From Candidatus Cohnella colombiensis (lineage in GTDB: Bacteria; Bacillota; Bacilli; Paenibacillales; Paenibacillaceae), in assembly GCA_029203125.1 (NCBI GenBank), contig CP119317.1:2666001-2730000 (forward strand): a stretch of DNA of 64,000 bases, read 5' to 3'. Shown piece after piece: positions 1-7,990 of this stretch (the first letter of the stretch is position 1; the number at the start of each line of letters is the position of its first letter). The notes below the pieces were generated by a model, which saw only the letters and a list, made by a program, of their open reading frames with translations, searched no databases and was not told the origin of the DNA. The position numbers were made by a program, and so were the translations under genes.

Positions 1-523
1 CAACTGTAATTCCCCAGCTAACGAGGAACGCCCAAATCCCATTCGCGAAGTGGAACGAAGCTGCGATGACACCAACAGCGTAAAACGCTGTCGTTAGTGG
101 GCTACTGAAGATTTGATTCATATGAGCCCCTAAATCTTCATGCGCTACATTTCCTAAGGCAATTTGCACCCGCGTCTCATAAACGTGCCATGCCACGAAG
201 ATGAATGTGATAACACCCGTAATCCTTTGCAGTGCGAATGCCCAGTTGCGACGATATTGAAATCTGCCCATATTAAGATCCGATTGATAGGCGATGTACA
301 AACCATATACCCCATGGAATAAAATCGGCAACCAAATCACAAACAACTCGATTACCCATACAAGTGGTAAGCTATTTAGTAGATCAATTGCACTTTTAAA
401 GCCTTCCACTCCACCTTCGTATGCTGTGAAGTTGGTCAATGCATGCTCAGCTAAAAACAGTCCAAGCGGAATGACACCTAGCAACGAATGAAGCTTGCGC
501 GGTAAGTAAGAATTCCCCTTCAT
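1..523 (-). CDS. sdhC: Succinate dehydrogenase cytochrome b558 subunit (3' end cut by window)
   Basis: Membrane anchor of succinate:menaquinone reductase; it carries the hemes that pass electrons from SdhA/SdhB to menaquinone. The visible 174 residues begin MKGNSYLPRKLHSLLG and contain hydrophobic membrane segments. Histidines lie at about 27 (LAEH), 70 (ILFH), 113 (AWHVYE) and 158 (ASFHFAN), close to the four axial heme ligands known in the Bacillus subtilis protein. The ATG at 521-523 follows an AAGGAG about 13 nt upstream, a rather long spacing. The gene runs off the left edge; sdhA and sdhB should follow. A LysR regulator is divergent from it. Confidence 0.93.
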   Translation of the reverse strand, partial: MKGNSYLPRKLHSLLGVIPLGLFLAEHALTNFTAYEGGVEGFKSAIDLLNSLPLVWVIELFVIWLPILFHGVYGLYIAYQSDLNMGRFQYRRNWAFALQRITGVITFIFVAWHVYETRVQIALGNVAHEDLGAHMNQIFSSPLTTAFYAVGVIAASFHFANGIWAFLVSWGITV

Positions 524-695
524 ATGTGTCTACGTTCTCCTTTCGCACCTACGCGATTCAACTTTAATCTTTGTATTATAACATTTGTCACAAAAAGTTA
601 CCGTCTTTAAGGTTACCCTATTTTCGCTTATAATGGAACTGCTTATTTTTTATTAGTGGTTATAACAAAAGTGCATAACGAATGAGGTGCAAATG
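524..695. promoter_or_regulatory. Divergent sdhC / lysR promoter region
   Basis: A 172-bp gap between two divergent starts. A TATAAT -10 is seen on the minus strand at 575-580 (for sdhC) and on the plus strand at 629-634 (for the LysR gene). The motif GTTACC occurs twice (around 598 and 612) between them. LysR proteins usually bind such shared intergenic regions, so this regulator may control sdh; that is inference. Confidence 0.45.
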
Positions 696-1616
696 ATGTT
701 GGATGATATACGACTCTTCGCAACAATCGTAGAGCAGACAAGTCTGAACAAAGCAGCAGAGCAGCTTAATGTGTCTCAGCCTGCGCTTTCGCGACGCATC
801 GCTCGACTAGAGGCTGAGCTTGGCGTTGATCTTTTCCGTCGGGTCGGCAAGCGACTTGAACTTACAGCTGCAGGACAGCTGACTTATGAGTTCTCGTTAG
901 AGCTTAGACGGTTTCATGGTAGCTATTTGCAGAAGCTAAACGCATATAAGTCGTCCGAAGCACCAGTAGCTACAATTGGAGCAAGCTTAACGACACTTCA
1001 ATCGACACTTCCCGAGCTTATTAAAGTGATGACGGATAAGCACCCTCATCTAGAAATCAAAGCAATTACCGGAAAATCTCACGAAATTACGACTCTCGTA
1101 AAGGAACGCAAAGTCGATTTCGGGCTTGTCTCTTCATCCATTAAATATGATCCTGTAATTACGAGTTTGCCCCTATTCGATGACCAGCTCATTCTTGTCC
1201 TTCCACGTACACACTATATATTAGAAAGATCTCATTTGGAGTTGACCGATTTGAACGGTTTACCGATGATTGTTTTCGCTCCGGGAACGTGGTACCGAAC
1301 GATGACGGATGAGTTCTTCCGCAAATATCATTTAAAGCCAGATGTGCGCATGGAGATTGACTCTTTCGAGGCAATCATCCGATTATTATCTGCTTGTCGA
1401 GCGGGTTCATTGTTGCCACAATCTTACTTGCGCGAGCAATTGCTGATCGATAACGATTTGTACATTGTTCACATTAAAGAACTCTCAGATGCGAAGCGAA
1501 CAACTTCATTGATCCATGGCGATCTCGCTTGGCTGGCACCTGCTACAAGGTATCTTATCGAGGAAACAACAGCTCATTTTCGCCGTAATTACAACCTACC
1601 GAAAGAGTTAATGTGA
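696..1616 (+). CDS. LysR-family transcriptional regulator
   Basis: A 306-residue LysR-type regulator. Residues 1-60 form the winged helix-turn-helix (LNKAAEQLNVSQPALSRRIARLE is the typical recognition region). Residues about 85-290 are the periplasmic-binding-like effector domain. GTG 687, ATG 693 and ATG 696 are all in frame; GAGGTG at 685-690 has usable spacing only for ATG 696, so that start is preferred. It is divergent from sdhC, so regulation of the TCA cycle or succinate dehydrogenase is possible. The effector cannot be read from sequence. Confidence 0.9.
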   Translation: MLDDIRLFATIVEQTSLNKAAEQLNVSQPALSRRIARLEAELGVDLFRRVGKRLELTAAGQLTYEFSLELRRFHGSYLQKLNAYKSSEAPVATIGASLTTLQSTLPELIKVMTDKHPHLEIKAITGKSHEITTLVKERKVDFGLVSSSIKYDPVITSLPLFDDQLILVLPRTHYILERSHLELTDLNGLPMIVFAPGTWYRTMTDEFFRKYHLKPDVRMEIDSFEAIIRLLSACRAGSLLPQSYLREQLLIDNDLYIVHIKELSDAKRTTSLIHGDLAWLAPATRYLIEETTAHFRRNYNLPKELM

Positions 1617-1692
1617 CTTGTACTGAACAGCAATTTCCGAAATTTACCGGTTTATTGCCGTTCGCAAATTGTGATAACCTCGTATACAACGA

Positions 1693-1732
1693 CAAACAAT
1701 TGCCATCCTATGGACGGTATAACCATTGTTTG
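1693..1732 (+). promoter_or_regulatory. Long hairpin in the leader of the 3D-domain gene
   Basis: CAAACAAT (1693-1700) pairs with ATTGTTTG (1725-1732). TGCC-A-TCC (1701-1708) then pairs with GGA-C-GGTA (1712-1719) around a TAT loop, leaving a 5-nt bulge TAACC. The stem ends about 6 nt before the AGGAGG of the next gene, so it could affect ribosome access or act as an attenuator. It does not look like the known c-di-AMP riboswitch. Confidence 0.5.
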
Positions 1733-1753
1733 GTTCGAAGGAGGTTACACAGC

Positions 1754-2434
1754 ATGAACCACATCTGGAGTAAAATCAGTAAGCGAGCAACGATGTTCAC
1801 ACTCGGCGGCGCACTATTGCTACCCACCTTGACTGCTCATGCAGCGACACCTTATAAAGCGAATTCTACAGATACGTTATGGGTTATCGCACAAAAATTC
1901 GAAATTCCGTTACAACAGCTCATGAATGCCAATCCAGAGATCGATCCATTGAATGTGTATGAAGGAATTTCAATTAACTTGCCGAACGGTGGTGACGCCG
2001 CCAAAGCCAAAAAAATTGCAGCAAAGCTGGGCATTGTACAGACAAAAAGCCTCGCAGCAAACGCTCCCTCGATCAGCGATCAATCCATTACAACAATAGC
2101 TGGTGAGTCGCTAGCCTATCGTAAAGTGCTGAATATTAAAGCAACAGCATATTCCGACGCTGACGAAGAGAACGGCTGGGGTCCGATTGACTACTTTGGC
2201 AACCGGCTCAAACTCGGAACGATTGCTGTCGACCCATCGATCATTCCCTTTCACTCCAAGCTCTATATCGTAGGTTACGACTTTAACGGTTTACCTACTG
2301 GAGGAATGATGGGTACAGCGACGGATTCTGGCAGTGCCATTAAAGGCAATCGAATAGATATTTTCGTCCCAGGCTCACCTGCATTCGTCAATAAATTCGG
2401 TATTCAGTACGTCAAAGTCTACATCCTCGAATAA
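1754..2434 (+). CDS. Secreted LysM and 3D-domain cell-wall protein
   Basis: A 226-residue exported protein. Signal peptide about 1-30 (cleavage near TAHA|ATP), one LysM peptidoglycan-binding module about 33-77 and a C-terminal 3D domain about 140-226. The 3D motif is DSGSAIKGNRIDIF, with the Asp residues that name the fold. 3D proteins such as YuiC belong to the double-psi beta-barrel lytic transglycosylase group, so muralytic activity is likely. The start is ATG 1754 with AGGAGG at 1739-1744; the reading frame is open further upstream but has no better start. It has a structured leader and a strong terminator. Confidence 0.88.
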   Translation: MNHIWSKISKRATMFTLGGALLLPTLTAHAATPYKANSTDTLWVIAQKFEIPLQQLMNANPEIDPLNVYEGISINLPNGGDAAKAKKIAAKLGIVQTKSLAANAPSISDQSITTIAGESLAYRKVLNIKATAYSDADEENGWGPIDYFGNRLKLGTIAVDPSIIPFHSKLYIVGYDFNGLPTGGMMGTATDSGSAIKGNRIDIFVPGSPAFVNKFGIQYVKVYILE

Positions 2435-2443
2435 AACATGCTC

Positions 2444-2485
2444 AACCCTCTCCTATGCGTTTCGCATTAGTTCGGAGAGGGTTTC
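2444..2485. terminator. Bidirectional intrinsic terminator overlapping the deacetylase 3' end
   Basis: AACCCTCTCC (2444-2453) pairs with GGAGAGGGTT (2474-2483). It lies between convergent genes. Its right arm is inside the last codons of the deacetylase gene (stop at 2467-2469), so the stem also encodes the C-terminus NPSP region. Confidence 0.75.
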
Positions 2486-3261
2486 TCATTGTCGAATATT
2501 TCAGGAATATTTAGCAGCTCTGTTAACTTTACAGGCTCATAATGGTTGTCTCGCAGCCAATCGATTATACGCGGTAATGCCTCAACGGTCCCTTTCAGCG
2601 ATTGACCTGCCCCGCCTCCTGCATGCAACAAGATGACTGATCCAGGACGTACGCTACGTGTCACATTGTTGAATATTTCATCCGCGCTCAGTTGACGCCA
2701 ATCCTGTGAATCAACATCCCAATTTACAACAGCATACCCTGCTTTACGTGCCCATTCTAGCTGCTCGGGCAACACTTCTCCATAGGGAGGTCGGATAAGC
2801 CTCGGCTTAAATCCGATCGTCTTCTCTATAATGCGCTCCGTCCGCTTAATTTGCCCCTGAAACTCAGCCAGTGTCATTTTCGAAAAGTCCGGATGGTTGT
2901 AGGAATGATTCCCCACTGCATGCCCTTCGCTGTGTATTCGTTGCAATAGTTTATGATGTTTCAAAGAACGTGAGCCAACTGCGAAAAACGTCGAGTGGAC
3001 GTTCTTCTCCTTCAGTACATCAAGAATTTGCGGCGTCACACGCGAGGCAGGAATATCATCGAACGTTAAGGCAACTTTGCGTACTTCACGCGAAGCAGAT
3101 AGATAGAACACCCCTTCGTATTCATTCTCTAGCTGCGTCCATGGTATCTTCGTTGGCGTTATCATCGTTGCACTCACTTCGCTCTCGCCTTGACCCATTG
3201 CCACAGCAACACTCATAAGCAACATCATCACGATCATCCTCACTCCATACCAGCGTACCAC
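2467..3261 (-). CDS. Secreted polysaccharide deacetylase (NodB domain)
   Basis: A 264-residue exported carbohydrate esterase family 4 protein. A signal peptide spans about 1-31. NodB motifs follow: TFDDIPAS (first Asp pair, with Ile where Gly is usual), HSYNHPDF (the two metal-binding histidines) and RPPYGEV, then a C-terminal LLHAGGG motif. Likely substrates are peptidoglycan N-acetylglucosamine or another N-acetylated polymer; the choice cannot be made from sequence. The start is GTG 3261, with GAGGTG 8 nt upstream; an in-frame ATG eight codons later has a poorer ribosome site. Confidence 0.87.
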   Translation of the reverse strand: MVRWYGVRMIVMMLLMSVAVAMGQGESEVSATMITPTKIPWTQLENEYEGVFYLSASREVRKVALTFDDIPASRVTPQILDVLKEKNVHSTFFAVGSRSLKHHKLLQRIHSEGHAVGNHSYNHPDFSKMTLAEFQGQIKRTERIIEKTIGFKPRLIRPPYGEVLPEQLEWARKAGYAVVNWDVDSQDWRQLSADEIFNNVTRSVRPGSVILLHAGGGAGQSLKGTVEALPRIIDWLRDNHYEPVKLTELLNIPEIFDNEKPSPN

Positions 3262-3322
3262 GATTCATCACCTCAAGAGAACAATCTCTCCATTAGCCTG
3301 AACCATTGGGCAATATCTCATA

Positions 3323-4669
3323 CTATCCTAGAATAATCTTACCTTCTGCTTCCCGATGTAGCACCTTCTCCTGCTTGCTCCCTACTGTAAACGTCAGTGT
3401 GAGCACACCGACTCGACCAATAAACATCAAAAAAATAATGATGATCTTTCCCGCGAAAGTGAGCTGAACGGTTAATCCCGTAGTAAGACCAACTGTACCA
3501 AAGGCAGAAGTTACTTCAAACAATAACATTAGAAAATGATGATCTTCAGTCGTGGATAAGATCATCGTAGCCAGCGTCACCAGTGTGAAGGAAAGCAATG
3601 TAATGGTCAACGCTTTGTACACTCTCTCATCCGCTAGACGTCTGCGGAAAAAGATAACATCTTCTTTGCCACGTAACATCGTAATGAAAGAACCGATCAA
3701 CACTGCGAAAGTCGTCGTCTTAATTCCGCCTCCAGTGGACCCGGGAGAAGTACCGATAAACATCAAAACGATTATGATTAATTGTGTTGCTTGCCTAAGA
3801 CTACCGATGTCTATTGAATTAACCCCCGCTGTGCGTGGTGACACGGATTGCATGAATGAAGCTAGAAGCTTCTCACCGAAATTTAGCGAACCGAGCGTTG
3901 CTTCATTCGTATATTCAAGCAACAAAATAAATACAGCGCCCCCTACAATTAAAAGTCCAGTTGTCGTGAGTACGACCTTCGAATGTAAGGAGAGCTTCCA
4001 ATGTGGTTTGCGCCAATCTACTAAATCGGCAAGTACAACGAATCCCAATCCACCCAATATAATGAGCAACATCGCCACAATATTAATAACTGGATCTCCC
4101 ACGTAATCTACTAAACTACGGTAATTTCCCATAATGTCAAAGCCAGCATTATTAAAGAGAGAAATACTATGAAAAACACCACGATAAATTGCAGTTCCTA
4201 ACGGCATGTCAAACATGAACCGGATCGAAAATAAAGCTGCACCGACACCTTCAATAACGAACGCGTAAAGTAGCACTCTGCGAACGAGCCGGACGATGCC
4301 TTCCATACTCGTTTGGTTAAGTGCCTGTTGAAGTACGAGCTTTTCGCGCAGCGATATTTTTCGTTTGAGGAAGATGGCGAATAACGTTGCCACTGTCATA
4401 AAACCTAGTCCACCTATTTGTATCATGACTAGGATGATCACCTGGCCTGCGGTAGTCCAGTATGTGCCCGTATCTACGACGGCAAGTCCAGTAACACTCG
4501 TTGCCGAAGCAGCTGTAAACAACGCATCAATAACATGGGGTGGTTTTTCTGCCACATGGGCGAATGGGAGCATCAGTAAACAAGAGCCTAACAAAATAAT
4601 TACAAAAAAGCCTAGCATCAAAATTTGTGGTGGTGATGAAACAAAAGAACGCGCTGCTCGTCGGAGCAT
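3323..4669 (-). CDS. ktrB: KtrB/TrkH-type potassium uptake channel (copy 1)
   Basis: A 448-residue integral membrane protein of the Trk/Ktr/HKT superfamily, built from four membrane-pore-membrane repeats. Selectivity-filter regions are recognisable as TSATSVTGLAVVDTG, FNNAGFDIMG, SPGSTGGGIKTTTF and SAFGTVGLTTGLT. These channels need a cytosolic KtrA/KtrC-type RCK subunit, which is not encoded here. The C-terminus HREAEGKIILG resembles that of the neighbour. It starts at ATG 4669, 21 nt after the upstream paralogue ends, so both are probably co-transcribed. Confidence 0.92.
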   Translation of the reverse strand: MLRRAARSFVSSPPQILMLGFFVIILLGSCLLMLPFAHVAEKPPHVIDALFTAASATSVTGLAVVDTGTYWTTAGQVIILVMIQIGGLGFMTVATLFAIFLKRKISLREKLVLQQALNQTSMEGIVRLVRRVLLYAFVIEGVGAALFSIRFMFDMPLGTAIYRGVFHSISLFNNAGFDIMGNYRSLVDYVGDPVINIVAMLLIILGGLGFVVLADLVDWRKPHWKLSLHSKVVLTTTGLLIVGGAVFILLLEYTNEATLGSLNFGEKLLASFMQSVSPRTAGVNSIDIGSLRQATQLIIIVLMFIGTSPGSTGGGIKTTTFAVLIGSFITMLRGKEDVIFFRRRLADERVYKALTITLLSFTLVTLATMILSTTEDHHFLMLLFEVTSAFGTVGLTTGLTVQLTFAGKIIIIFLMFIGRVGVLTLTFTVGSKQEKVLHREAEGKIILG

Positions 4670-4690
4670 ACAACTACACCTTCCCCATCA

Positions 4691-6040
4691 TTAACCGATA
4701 ATAATCTTACCTTCCGCGTGCCGATAAAGCGCGCGTCCTGTTCTCGGACCTAAAGCATAGGTTAACGTGAGTGGACCTAGCCGACCAATAAACATGAGAC
4801 AAATAATCGTAATTTTCCCTGCAACCGTTAGTTGACTCGTCAGTCCCATCGACAATCCAACTGTACCAAAGGCTGAAGTCGCTTCAAACATATTTGTCAA
4901 AAAGCCTGCTTTCTCTGTTGTACAAAGCACCATCGTCCCGACCATTACGATTCCAATACAGAACAAGGTGACCGTAACCGCTTTATACACCCGTTCCTGT
5001 GCTAGCCGCAATCTGAATAAAACAACGTCTTCTTTGCCCCGCATCATCGTAAGCACCGCAGCAACGAGAACCGCGAATGTCGTCGTCTTAATCCCGCCAC
5101 CCGTCGAACCGGGCGATGCGCCGATGAACATTAAGATGACCATGAAAAATTGTGTCGCTTGACGAAGCTCACTTATATCCACTGTGGAAACTCCGCCTGA
5201 TCTCGTGGTTACCGATTGGAAGAAAGCAACGAGTGCCTTTTCCCATATGCTACTACCCCCGGTCGAGTGCATATTCGAATATTCGAAAATAAAAATGACG
5301 ACTGTCCCGAACACAATCAATGACGCACTGACAGTAAGAACTACTTTCGTATGTAATGAAAATTTTCTGTTCCGCCGTCTCTTAAAATCGAATAAATCTG
5401 CAAGTACAACAAATCCAAAGCCACCAAGAATAATTAATAGGGCAGTTACCATATTCATGTACAGATCGTCTGAATACATAGCGAAGCTATCTGCACCGCC
5501 AACGATGTTAAAGCCTGCATTGTTGAATATTGAAATTGAATGAAACATACCTTGATACAATGCTTCACCAATATTCATATCGACCATGAATCTCGCTGTG
5601 TAAAGCAAAGTACCCGCAAGCTCAATCGCCAATGCATACAAGATGACTTTGCGGACAAGTCGCACCACGCCTTCAATACTGCCTTGATTAAGCGATTGCT
5701 GTAAAATTAGCCTTTCTTTGAGCGAAATCCTTCTACGTAAAATCAATGCGAACAGCGTCGCCATCGTCATGAAACCAATTCCACCGACTTGGACGAGCAA
5801 CAAAATAACCCATTGACCATAGGTTGTCCACACTGCTCCCGTATCGAACAATGATAGTCCCGTTACGCAAGCTGCTGAGGTTGATGTAAATAAAGCATCG
5901 AGAAACGAAATGGAATATTCGTCACGCGACGCGAATGGCAATGACAAAAGCCATGCTCCGATTAAGATCGTCGCTCCAAAACCAAGCAACAAAATTCTAG
6001 GAGGAGATGAGACTATCCATTGAATGGGCTTTCTAAACAA
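4691..6040 (-). CDS. ktrB: KtrB/TrkH-type potassium uptake channel (copy 2)
   Basis: A 449-residue paralogue of the next gene with the same four filter regions (TSAACVTGLSLFDTG, FNNAGFNIVG, SPGSTGGGIKTTTF, SAFGTVGLSMGLT). It starts at TTG 6040 with AAGGAGG 8 nt upstream. The two copies form a tandem duplication and may assemble with a shared regulatory subunit encoded elsewhere, with different affinity. I looked for a c-di-AMP riboswitch in the 197-bp leader (6041-6237) and saw no convincing one. Confidence 0.92.
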   Translation of the reverse strand: MFRKPIQWIVSSPPRILLLGFGATILIGAWLLSLPFASRDEYSISFLDALFTSTSAACVTGLSLFDTGAVWTTYGQWVILLLVQVGGIGFMTMATLFALILRRRISLKERLILQQSLNQGSIEGVVRLVRKVILYALAIELAGTLLYTARFMVDMNIGEALYQGMFHSISIFNNAGFNIVGGADSFAMYSDDLYMNMVTALLIILGGFGFVVLADLFDFKRRRNRKFSLHTKVVLTVSASLIVFGTVVIFIFEYSNMHSTGGSSIWEKALVAFFQSVTTRSGGVSTVDISELRQATQFFMVILMFIGASPGSTGGGIKTTTFAVLVAAVLTMMRGKEDVVLFRLRLAQERVYKAVTVTLFCIGIVMVGTMVLCTTEKAGFLTNMFEATSAFGTVGLSMGLTSQLTVAGKITIICLMFIGRLGPLTLTYALGPRTGRALYRHAEGKIIIG

Positions 6041-6237
6041 GCAGGCCCCTCCTTATCATCATTACATATGAACGCATTATATTCTTTCCCTGTAACGGCG
6101 ACAACATCAAAAAAACTGACAAACTACACTCTAATGACAACTTAACGTGATTAATCCCCTTATTCCTTTCATTTTCATGGAAAATACGAGATACTCAAGT
6201 ACGAGCAATTGAAAGACGATTAGAAGGAGTGCTCACA

Positions 6238-7935
6238 ATGTCATCAATGAATAAAGTTCGACTGCAAAATCGTTGGTTATGGGTAGCCACAGTCGGGTTT
6301 ATCCTCTTCTTACTACTTCAGGTTTTTCCGATATCCGGGCAGTTTTTCACGATCAATTCAGCATCTACATTAACTCGTTCAGAAGTGGAAAATAGAGCTT
6401 ATGAGCTTGCAGAATCACAATTTGGTATACATAGACACAACGTCGTACGTGCGAATGTAACCCACATTTCAAACAGTGCAGCGACTGGCTATCTGTCGAA
6501 AAACGAGCTACTCAACGTCTATGACGACAAGTTTGAACTTACACAACCAACAGACGCATATGCTGTTGACCTCCTGTTAAATGACAGCACGCAGGAAACT
6601 TTGCGTCTATACCTTCATATGGCAACTGGTGATCTGACCGCTTGGGAAAGTCTCGGCGGGTCGAGACAAACATCCTCACCATTAAGTGGAGAACAACTTG
6701 TCTCCTCAGCAACAGACTTTGTGAGGACGTGGGGGCTATTGCCATCAACGAGTCAATGGCATGCTAGTGCACTTGAAGATGGTTCAGTGAAGTTTACGGC
6801 ACAGCAATCCAACCTTGCTGAGGCGAATGTGTGGGTTAATGTTAGGCTTCCGATGGACGGAGAGCAAATTGCATCTTGGCAGCGGGGCGCGATCACATAT
6901 GGAATCGACCTGCCAGAATCGTTCACGAATTATTTGAAGGAGCAGCATTCCATTGCTTTTCAACTTTCTAAATACGGATACATAGTGCCTCACATCATCC
7001 TCATCTTCTGTGCGATCGTCTATGCGGGGTCCTACAGTGGATTTAGCACCTATAAGCGTGGTCTGTTCTTATCGGCTCTATTCCTCGTCCTTTATTTGGT
7101 TGTCGCGTACACATGGCTACCAGGCAATCGCGCTGAAATGATTTTGCCGGGTTCACTTGTGAATGACGATGCGGTAAAAGGGGTTCTTCAAGTGAGCATC
7201 GTGATCTATATTGCGATGGCGCTACTTACCTATTTCTCGTCAGTGGCGGGAGATGGTTTATGGAAGTCAATGGGACGAACTTTATGGCCCCGCTGGCGAG
7301 AGTCGAACTATGGTGCAACCGTGCTGCAAAACATGAAAGATGGCTACATGTTGGCTTTCATTCTACTCGGCGCACAATCGGTGCTGCTGCTCGTGTTGAG
7401 CTTATCCATCGGCTCGTTCGGCGCATCAGATGCCTCCCAATCGACTTACAACATGACACTTCCTTGGTTGCTCCCTCTGTTAGCTTGGTGTGCAGGAATA
7501 TCAGAAGAATTGCAAAGTCGCTTCTTCGGCATTGCGCTATTCCGGCGTTGGCTCATTGGCGGTGTTAAGCTCGTGTTCAGGCGTACGCCATCTGAGCAGG
7601 GATTGCGCACAATCACCTTCATTGCTATGGTCCCGCCAGGGCTCTTATGGGCACTCGGTCATGTCGGGTATGCTGTCTATCCCGTGTACACGCGTCTCAT
7701 CGAGCTCGTCATACTCGCATTGCTGTTCGGTTGGTTCATGCTACGATTCGGACTCATTACGGTCATCTTCGCTCACGTAACATTGGATGCAATTCTAATG
7801 GGCGTACAGCTCATGTTCGATGGAATGCCTGGTAGCTTCTACAGTGGCGTATTCAGTCTGTTCATGCCCGCACTCGTAGGAATCGCAATCTGGCTCCTGC
7901 ATGGCGTATGGCGTTCTAGACAAGCTTCTATATAG
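6238..7935 (+). CDS. CPBP-family (CAAX protease-like) membrane protein with large extracytoplasmic domain
   Basis: A 565-residue membrane protein. One N-terminal transmembrane helix (about 12-35) is followed by an extracytoplasmic domain of about 200 residues and then several membrane helices. The C-terminal half carries the CPBP/Abi signature: SEELQSRFF (EExxxR), then GHVGYAVYP and FAHVTLDAILM, which supply the expected glutamates, arginine and histidines of this intramembrane protease fold. The start is ATG 6238 with AAGGAG at 6224-6229. The extracytoplasmic part begins with a region (SEVENRAYELAESQFG) I do not recognise. Substrate unknown. Convergent with uvrC. Confidence 0.82.
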   Translation: MSSMNKVRLQNRWLWVATVGFILFLLLQVFPISGQFFTINSASTLTRSEVENRAYELAESQFGIHRHNVVRANVTHISNSAATGYLSKNELLNVYDDKFELTQPTDAYAVDLLLNDSTQETLRLYLHMATGDLTAWESLGGSRQTSSPLSGEQLVSSATDFVRTWGLLPSTSQWHASALEDGSVKFTAQQSNLAEANVWVNVRLPMDGEQIASWQRGAITYGIDLPESFTNYLKEQHSIAFQLSKYGYIVPHIILIFCAIVYAGSYSGFSTYKRGLFLSALFLVLYLVVAYTWLPGNRAEMILPGSLVNDDAVKGVLQVSIVIYIAMALLTYFSSVAGDGLWKSMGRTLWPRWRESNYGATVLQNMKDGYMLAFILLGAQSVLLLVLSLSIGSFGASDASQSTYNMTLPWLLPLLAWCAGISEELQSRFFGIALFRRWLIGGVKLVFRRTPSEQGLRTITFIAMVPPGLLWALGHVGYAVYPVYTRLIELVILALLFGWFMLRFGLITVIFAHVTLDAILMGVQLMFDGMPGSFYSGVFSLFMPALVGIAIWLLHGVWRSRQASI

Positions 7936-7954
7936 CACCTGTTTATTCAGCAAA

Positions 7955-7990
7955 AAGACTAAGACTCCATTGCTGGAGTCTTAGTCTTCT
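7955..7990. terminator. Bidirectional terminator, uvrC / CPBP gene
   Basis: A perfect 15-bp stem: AAGACTAAGACTCCA (7955-7969) with TGGAGTCTTAGTCTT (7974-7988), loop TTGC. On the minus strand it is followed by TTTTTG. The uvrC stop codon (7981-7983) lies inside the stem. Confidence 0.88.

Noticed and set aside
1613..1753. Longer N-terminus for the 3D-domain protein
   Set aside because: The frame is open, but it would put 47 residues before a perfect signal peptide and bypass an ideal AGGAGG-ATG; the leader hairpin also lies there.
3552..4106. Long antisense open frame (184 codons) opposite the first KtrB gene
   Set aside because: Composition is that of a shadow frame; no ribosome site, and the sense strand encodes a clear channel.
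6041..6237. c-di-AMP riboswitch upstream of the potassium channel genes
   Set aside because: Such riboswitches control ktr genes in B. subtilis, but I could not find the conserved motifs in this leader by eye.
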